Source of the DNA: Albophoma yamanashiensis | Taxonomy: Eukaryota > Ascomycota > Sordariomycetes > Hypocreales > Ophiocordycipitaceae | Reading direction: 5' to 3' | DNA: 64,000 nt | NCBI GenBank assembly: GCA_001600555.1 | Contig: BCKH01000003.1 | Span: 3,738,099-3,802,098, forward strand | Shown: positions 56,782-64,000 of the stretch, piece after piece | How the letters are laid out: the number at the start of each line of letters is the position of its first letter | Position numbering within the stretch: the stretch's first letter is position 1 | Notes under the pieces: generated by a model | The model's input: only the letters and a program-made list of their open reading frames with translations | What the model was told of the DNA's origin: nothing | The model's database searches: none | Position numbers and translations under genes: made by a program

Positions 56782-57717
56782 GGCGGCGGTGCTTGGATGA
56801 CGAGATTTCGTTTGAGCTTTCGTTTGAATCCAGGAGGCTCAGGATACATGTAGCAGCCGTGGCATGAATTCTCAGGCAAAGAATTTACTCAAAGCCAAGA
56901 CGCGTATAAGTCATGATCGGGATTCCTCGACCCGGATGGTAGCCATAGCGCGGGGTCGGGCGGCTCCACTGCTGGGGCTTGGTTGTCACTCCGTTCCGAA
57001 GACCGGCGCCGCTGAGCCTCGGAGAAGCATTGCATTTCGGGTTGTCTGGCTTGAAGATTCGTACATGTCTGTCTCGCCAAGCCGATGTACGGGTAGTATA
57101 TTCACCTTTTGTCGAGATTTATCATACTTTTTCTGTTGCCGCGATGCACAGTGGGTGCTCAGTACTGGGGGTGGAAGTCTTAAGGAGCTCGATATAGAGA
57201 CATTCTCAACGTAGTAAAGAATGCTGGTCATTGCAGGCTCAATAAACCACTTTACGAGTCATCACGGCTCTCCATGTAGCAATTTTAACCGCAGTGGTCT
57301 GCACATGGAAGTGCGCCTAGTCTTGCTTCATTCTGTATGATACACCCGTACACAGTCACCATGGACAACCAAAGTTGATGCGATGTTCAGATACTTTCTT
57401 ATAATCCAGTCAAACATTGACACATAGCCCTCGTATGCTTGCTGAAGTATCTTGGGGGCACCGGCGCTCAATCTGATCTCGAGTCGAAGTTGTCGTTTGC
57501 ATCTGTTGGGTGGGCTCCATAACCCCTGGTGTTGCCTGGAGTGCCTGGGATGCCTGGGTTGCCTGGACGCGTTGACGTACATCACGTGACCAGCTCCCGC
57601 AAGCTCGCCCATTTACGCGACGACGCTTTTCTCGCGTCACCGCGACAACCTCAACCACCCATCTCCCTTGCTGGACGTTCCCTTGCTCTTCCCCGGCCGT
57701 CGAGCGCATCAGTCACG
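56782..57717. other. Divergent promoter region of the CMD gene and SPT16
   Basis: About 935 bp. Near the SPT16 start the leader is pyrimidine-rich (57650-57700). A short GCCTGG-type repeat is near 57535-57570. No gene recognised. Confidence 0.6.
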
Positions 57718-60700
57718 ATGGCGGAGATCAAGATCGACAGCAAGCTCTTCCAGGAGCGCGTCTCGCACTTTGCGACTGCGTGGAAGAATGACCTTCGATC
57801 GAAGGATGGCTTGTTCGGGGGAGCTACCTCCATCGTCGTCATGATGGGCAAAGTCGAGGAAGTACCCGAGTTTCACAAGAACAACGCGATGCACGTGAGT
57901 GCGCTACCTTCTCCACTCGCCGCGGCGCAGCACGCGTGAGGATACTGACAGAAGCTCTCAGTTTTGGCTCCTCGGCTACGAGTTTCCGACGACGCTGATG
58001 CTGTTCACGGTCGAGACCCTGTACATTCTGACGACGCAGAAGAAAGGTTGGCCTATCCGCGTCAATCGTACGTCCCACGTGTCGCTGACCATTCATCAGC
58101 AAAGCACCTCGATCAGCTCAAGGGAGGCCGATTCCCCATCGAGGTCCTTGTCCGAGGCAAGGACGCAGCCGAGAACGAGAAGCTGTTCATCAGTATTGCC
58201 GACAAGATCAAGGCAGCCGGGGTAAGTGACGTGGCGTTTCTTCTGCATGCGCAGCTGCTGATGAGTGGACCACCATGTGCAGAGCAAAGTCGGCACCATC
58301 AGCAAGGACACGTCCAAAGGCCCATTCGTCGAGGAATGGAAAAAGATATTCGCCGACCAATGCAAGGATGTCGAGGAAGTCGACGTTTCTGCGGCACTTT
58401 CGACCCACGCCTTTGCTGTCAAGGATGAAAGCGAGCTTCGAGCGATGCGAACGGCGTCCAAGGCCTGCGTGGCCCTGATGACGCCTTACTTCCTCGACGA
58501 GATGTCTAATATTTTGGATGCCGAGAAGAAAGTTACCCATTCCGCGCTTGCCGAGAGAGTCGACAAGAAGCTCGACGACAATAAATTCTGGAAGACAGTT
58601 GAGCTCCCGGGCAAGGGCAAGCTTCCTGCCGACTTTGACGCCGCTCAGCTTGACTGGATCCTTGGACCAGCCATCCAAAGTGGTGGCAAGTACGATCTTC
58701 GATTTGCTGGCGACCCGAACAACGACAACCTGCACGCGGGTATCATCATCGCTGCACTGGGACTCCGATACAAGTCGTACTGCTCTACAATCGCTCGCAC
58801 GTACTTGGTGGATCCCAACAAGTCCCAAGAGAGCAACTACAAGCTGTTGTACATGATTCACAACACCATCATCAAGGAGATTCGTGACGGCATGGCGGCC
58901 AAGGATGTTTATGCCAAGGCAATGGGCATTATCAAGAGCAAGAAGCCAGAGCTGGAGAAGCACTTCCTCAAGAATGTCGGCTGGGGAATCGGCCTGGAGA
59001 ACCGCGATCCAACCCTCGTCCTAAATGCCAAGAATTCGCGGGTGCTGAAAGACGGAATGACCCTTATCATCCACACCGGCTTCCAGGACCTCGAGAACCC
59101 ACAGCCTCAAGACAAGAGCAGCAAGGTTTACTCACTTGTACTTACCGACACGGTTCGGGTCACCACGTCCGAACCTGTGGTTTTCACTGCCGAGGCACCC
59201 ACCAGCGCGGACGCCAACTCGTTCTTCTTCAAGGACGACGAAGAAGCGCAGCCAACGCCCAAAAAGGAGAAGAAGGATTCCAGAGTCGGTGCCGTCGCTA
59301 CCAAGAACATCACAAATACAAGACTTCGATCCGAGCGAACCACGCAGGTCGACGACGATGCCGACAGCAAGCGGCGAGAACATCAAAAAGAGCTGGCTGC
59401 GAAGAAGCAGAAGGAGGGTCTCGCCAGATTCGCCGAGTCCACCAGCGGGCAGAACGGATCCGAGGTCAAGAAGTTCAAGAAATTTGAGTCGTACAAGAGA
59501 GACGACCAATTTCCCCTGAGAATCAAGAACCTTGAGATTGTGGTGGACGCAAAGAACAACACTGTCGTCCTTCCTATTATGGGACGACCAGTGCCGTTCC
59601 ACATCAGCACCATCAAAAATGCCAGCAAGAGCGACGAGAATGACTTCGCGTTCCTGCGAATCAACTTCCTCTCCCCAGGCCAGGGTGTTGGTCGAAAAGA
59701 CGATCAGCCATTCGAGGACGCGACTGCTCACTTTGTGCGAAGCCTTACCTTCCGCTCCGCGGACGGTGACAGGTATAGCGAGATAGCCACCCAAATCTCG
59801 AACATGAAGCGCGATGCGGCCAAACGAGAGCAGGAGAAGAAGGATATGGAGGATGTGGTGGAGCAGGACAAGCTCATGGAGATTCGCAGTAAGTTTCCGA
59901 AACCGGGCCCCTGGTGCGCATAGTGACTAATTATCGAGCAGACCGTCGCCCGGCTGTCTTGGACAACGTCTACATCCGACCAGCTATGGAAGGCAAGCGT
60001 GTTCCTGGCAAGGTCGAGATCCACCAGAATGGTATCCGATATCAGTCCCCTCTCAACGCCCAGCACCGCGTTGATATTCTCTTCTCCAACGTCCGCCATC
60101 TCTTTTTCCAACCATGCCAGCACGAGTTGATTGTCATTATCCACATTCACTTGAAGGACCCCATTATTGTGGGCAACAAGAAGAAAACCAAGGACGTGCA
60201 GTTTTATCGCGAAGCCACCGACATTCAATTCGACGAAACCGGTAACCGGAAGCGAAAGTACCGGTATGGCGACGAGGATGAGTTTGAGGCCGAGCAAGAA
60301 GAGCGACGCCGGCGGACGGAGCTCGACCGGCTCTTCCAGGGCTTCGCCCAGAAGATTGCCGAGGCGGGCCGCAACGAAGGAATCGAGGTCGACATGCCAA
60401 TCCGGGATCTTGGCTTCCACGGCGTGCCGTTCCGGAGCAACGTCTTCATCCAGCCGACAACCGACTGTCTCATGCAGGTCGTGGAGCCTCCCTTCATGGT
60501 CCTCACCATTGATGACATCGAGGTCGCCCATCTTGAGCGTGTGCAGTTTGGCTTGAAGAACTTTGATATGGTCTTCGTCTTCAAGGACTTTACCAGAGCA
60601 CCCTACCACATCAACACCATCCCTGTTGAGTTCCTGGACCAGGTCAAGGACTTCCTTGACTCGTCCGACATTGCCTTCACGGAAGGCCCGCTCAACCTCA

Positions 60701-61053
60701 ACTGGCCCACAATCATGAAGACAGTCACCGCCGACACACACCAATTCTTCGTCGATGGCGGCTGGTCCTTCCTGCAGGCTGACTCGGACGAATCGGGCGG
60801 CGAGGACGAGTCCCAGGAGGAGTCGGCGTTCGAGATGGACGACGACGAGCTGGACGAGGCGAGCGAGTCGAGCGAAGAGGACTCCGACTTTGGCAGCAAC
60901 GCCAGCGACGACGATGACGACGAGGATGCCGAGCTGGACAGCGATGAGGAGGGCGAGGACTGGGACGAACTGGAGAAGAAAGCCAAGAAGCGGGATCGCG
61001 AGGCTGCGCACGACGACGAGGACCGCGGCAGCAAGAAGCAGCGGAAGCGCTGA
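57718..61053 (+). CDS. SPT16: FACT complex subunit Spt16
   Basis: Five exons (57718-57894, 57962-58046, 58100-58221, 58283-59888, 59942-61053), 1033 aa, the expected size. The N-terminal domain (MAEIKIDSKLFQERV, TTLMLFTVETLYILTTQKK) leads into the peptidase-like M24 domain (residues ~170-440), where HSALAERVDKKLDD, NDNLHAGIIIAALGLRYKSYCSTIARTY and KNVGWGIGLENRDPTLVL are diagnostic. The middle and Rtt106-like PH domains follow (PLRIKNLEIVVDAKNNTVVLPIMGRPVPFHI, HRVDILFSNVRHLFFQPCQHELIVIIHIHLKDPI, RAPYHINTIPVEFLDQVKDFLDS). The ~90-residue tail is a long acidic run ending in a basic KKQRKR. FACT moves histones during transcription and replication. Intron 2 uses a weak GTTGGC donor; other junctions are consensus. 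Confidence 0.97.
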
Positions 61054-61798
61054 GAGTTGTGACGACTAGTCCGAGGTTGACGAAAAACCCGGGGGGGTGG
61101 GCAGGGTTGTGCTCAAGCCAGGGTGTGTGCTGATATTTAATTGTACTACATAGTGAGACACGGTCGTTTGGTCATCAATGGGACAAAATTGGGTCAGACA
61201 AGAGGGACGATCACGACTGCTTTGTGACGAAATGCCGTTCTCTGTAGCAAGCTGCCTCGAGCAAGTCACTGCTCAACAAGATACAACCCAGAAACCCCCA
61301 AACTCCGATCCTCGGAACACGGTCAAAGCAGCGCACGAGACATGATAGGCAGCGCAACCCAAACGCGGAAAAGAAAAGCCAACTGGAGCCCTCCCTGTCT
61401 TGCCTTGCTTTCTCTCTCTCTCTCTCATCTCATCATATCGTACCAAGGCCACGGCCAACCAACGAGACACGTCCGCTTTTGCGACCTCTGCGGCCCACCC
61501 CGTCTCGCGGCGCAGGTGTAGCCAAAAGACGGCAAACGGCGCCGGCAGACCCATGCTCACGGTTCGGACGAGCCGGAGCCGACTCGTACAAGGCAATAAA
61601 AATGCGCCCTGCAATCATCCCATCACAGCCACCAGCGTGACGTCTCCCCACCGCCCTACTTCCGCGGCCTCACCCTGCCCTCGATCGCCGGCAGAGCTTG
61701 GCGTTGCGCGAAGGCGAGGCAATAAAGGGAGCTGCAGCATCGGTCCTACTGGCGATGCTGAGCAAGGAGGCGCCGCGGGACACGCCAGGGGCAGCCAT
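61054..61798. other. Convergent 3' spacer between SPT16 and the CDC50 gene
   Basis: About 745 bp. A G7 run is near 61091 and a (TC)n tract at 61411-61425. The plus-strand frame 61400-62146 is a chance frame antisense to CDC50 exons. No gene recognised. Confidence 0.6.
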
Positions 61799-63393
61799 CT
61801 AGGCCTCGCCGGGACGGACTTCACGGCCGGTAGCCATGCCTGTGCTGGGCCCGGACGCCTTGGCGGCGGGGGCGTTGTTCCAGGACAGATAGGTGTGGTC
61901 GCCGAGTTTCCTGCTTCTGGGTTAGCAACGGCCGTGATTCTGTTGCACCGAGGGCGTGAGAACCGACCTTGGCTTGATGAGGTGGGTGGCGGTGAAGACG
62001 GCGCCGAGAATGATGCAGACGCCGCCAACCGCAATGTACGCAATGCCCAGGAAGGGGTTCCGGCCGCCCATGACGGTGCGGGTGGTGATGATGATGGCCT
62101 TTGTGCCCTTGTACTCCTGCGTCGGGAAGTCTTGGTTGAAAATTAGCACGGACTGCGCGACAGCCGCCGTGATTACGCTCAAATCGTTGCACTTACAGTC
62201 ATCGACGACGACTTCATAGCGCCCTTTCTGCATGACGTCCTTGTCGTTTCGCTGGTACAGCTTGCTGAACGAAGGCAGACCCGCCGTCCGCATCCACACT
62301 TGGAAAGCTTCCCAGGACTTCAGGTCGGGTGGCGGGTTGCTCTCGGTGTAGCCGTCGGGGTAGCGATCGTGCCAGTTCGGCGGAGGAACAATCTCAGAGA
62401 TGTTGTACTTGGTCTTCCCATACAGGTCCTTGTCGCTGTCCCAAGCAATTCCGGTAGTGGACATGTTGTAGGGCTGCGTGTTGTTGTCGGTTGCCTTGTG
62501 GGGGTTCAGCAGCACGGGGTTGGTGAAGGTATCGTTGAACATTGAGTTGGCAATGAGCCCGCAAGGGTAGTACGGCTTCGAAACGGTGTCGTTGCCGAAG
62601 AGGGGCGTGCATTTGGAGTTCTTGATGTCCGCCAACGTGCGTGCATCGCCTTGGAGCTGCTGCTGGTCAAAGGAATCGACGTATCGACGGTGGTTCTGGT
62701 GGAAGTTGGTGAGGTGGTAGTAGAAGAGAACAGGCGGGCCCATGTTCTCTGGAATGGTAAATCGCAGGTAGCAGCGGTTGGTGTTGACGTGGACGCCAGT
62801 GGGGAGGGTGAGGTTGAGGTTCTTCTGGACGGCCCATTGGGCGTCGATGGGCTGGCTGGTGTCCTTGAATTGAGTGCTGACGGTGTCGCTGGGCATGGAA
62901 CTGAACGTGTCGAAGTTGGGGGCATTGGTTACGCAGTCCGTGTAGTCGAGCGATATCTCTTGCACCTGAGGAGACAGTCAGTCTACCGCGTCCCAGAGCC
63001 TCCCGGGCACGACATACCTGGGCGCTAGCATAGAGCAGCAAGCCGCCGATGGGCGCAAATATGATGCCGATGGTGAAGAACAGAGGCAGCACGGTCTTGG
63101 GCGTCAGGATAGGCCTAGAGCAGCGGGTCAGAATCGAAAGCGCAGGCCACGGGGACGGGGCGACGCGACATACTGCCAGGCCTTGAGGCGCTGCTGGCGA
63201 AAGGCGGTATCTGTCATCAATCCGTCAGCGTCGCGGCGGTCGAGGGCGGCGCACCCGGGGCGGCAGGGCGGCGGCGGCGACGGGCGCACTCACTCGCTGG
63301 GCGGCGGCTCTTCTTCTTCTCCGGCTCCTTCGGGTTCGAGTCGCGGGAGTCGATCGAGTCGGTGTGACCGACGCCGCGCGGGATGTCGGCCAT
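61799..63393 (-). CDS. CDC50/LEM3-family subunit of P4-ATPase lipid flippases
   Basis: Six exons (63393-63294, 63210-63174, 63114-63018, 62965-62197, 62130-61968, 61910-61799), 425 aa. The N-terminus is cytosolic and basic (EKKKSRRPANTAFRQQRLKAWQPILTPKTVLP, the family's start signature). TM1 is FFTIGIIFAPIGGLLLYASA; then a large lumenal domain with paired Cys (DYTDC, NRCYLRF, SKCTPLFG, YPCGLIANSMFNDTF) and several N-glycosylation sequons (NDT, NMS, NIS). TM2, FLGIAYIAVGGVCIILGAVF, is followed by a cytosolic tail with LGDHTYLSWN. The block FTIPENMGPPVLFYYHLTNFHQNHRRYV is highly conserved in Cdc50/Lem3. These subunits chaperone P4-ATPases at the Golgi, endosomes or plasma membrane. Which paralogue (Cdc50, Lem3 or Crf1) cannot be told from sequence alone. 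Confidence 0.95.
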
Positions 63394-64000
63394 GGTGCGC
63401 AGAGTCGACGGGGAACGCGCGGTGCTCGGTGTCGCGGGCGGGATTTGATGGCGGATCGATGGCCGTCTGCGGTGAAAGGAAGAGGTCGTCCGGACGGCGG
63501 CTCAAGGGGTCGTCGTGTCCATCAACAGCCGTCAGCGAAGATGCATTACGAATTTAGGTGGGTCAGGCAAGGCGCGTGGCTGTGCTCCACCGTCCCGCCG
63601 CCCATTGCCGCCCCATCTGGACGGACGCCAGGTCGCGAGCAGTGTAGGGTAGCTCCGAGTCCTCTACACCGTAGATCAATCACCATTTCATGCCACAACT
63701 TGCGGGGATCAAGAGATACGATATTGCCCCCCGTTGGAGGGCTCTCGGAGCATATTTGGTTGCCTCGAAATGGCAGGGCCGTGTATGTGTCGCGTCGCGC
63801 GCTGGCTGCACGTGCGAACGTGGATTCGTACATCGTTTCTGAGCGGGAACGAGTGCTTGTAAGGCAAGTCTAACAAACACCACTTCCCGCCAAGCTGGTT
63901 GACAGATTTAGAGGGACCGCAAAACACCTTTGCGAGCGCACAGCACGACTCAAGCCCGTGCAAATTGCGGGAAAATAGCTGTCTACATCGTCGAGGATCT
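63394..64000. other. Upstream region of the CDC50 gene to the window end
   Basis: About 600 bp. It contains the 5' leader of the CDC50 gene. Short frames only, no gene recognised before the window ends. Confidence 0.55.

Overview
The window is nuclear DNA of a filamentous ascomycete. Nearly every gene has short introns of about 46-100 bp with GT..AG ends and CTAAC/CTGAC-like branch sites. Intergenic DNA is long, there are no operons, and the proteins are of Pezizomycotina type. Gene content and codon style suggest Sordariomycetes, probably Hypocreales; this is inference, since no marker locus was compared.

Left part (1-17,200) is lower in GC and gene-poor, with an accessory character. It holds a 3 x 38-bp minisatellite, a multi-pass membrane protein, a family I.5-like lipase, an AKR7-type aldo/keto reductase with a one-base frame break, an intron-rich TPP-dependent (pyruvate-type) decarboxylase, a broken HExxH metalloendopeptidase and a 2EXR/F-box-like protein. 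Two of the seven genes here carry frameshifts. None of the genes to the right does.

Right part (17,200-64,000) is GC-rich and mostly conserved housekeeping genes: RRP7 (ribosome biogenesis), a DUF92/TMEM19 membrane protein, glutamine synthetase behind a GATA-rich promoter, a MOSC-oxidoreductase-ferredoxin fusion, a VOC/glyoxalase protein, the BAR-SH3 protein RVS167, an uncharacterised protein with a 2-oxoglutarate-oxygenase-like residue layout, the cysteine desulfurase NFS1, a CsbD-like stress protein, a 1294-aa protein with two histone-fold-like segments, MAF1 (Pol III repressor), the AP-1 sigma adaptin, the glutamate-cysteine ligase modifier subunit, the KEOPS kinase BUD32, a small membrane protein, a CMD/AhpD-like protein, the FACT subunit SPT16 and a CDC50-family flippase subunit. 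Several touch sulfur, redox and nitrogen metabolism (NFS1, GCLM, MOSC fusion, GS), but the spacing and mixed strands do not suggest a co-regulated cluster.

I joined exons by hand from reading frame, splice consensus and remembered family conservation. Junctions should be right to within a base or two but have no transcript support. Several genes start with tiny coding exons (glutamine synthetase 3 nt, MAF1 6 nt, AP-1 sigma 11 nt, GCLM 26 nt) that simple gene finders would miss. No rRNA, tRNA, CRISPR array or intact transposon was seen. The points most worth a second look are the tandem histone-fold-like protein with its repeated F-[IL]-[KR]..PP motifs, the oxygenase-like orphan, the two frame breaks, and a recurrent intergenic TACGGAGTAC motif.
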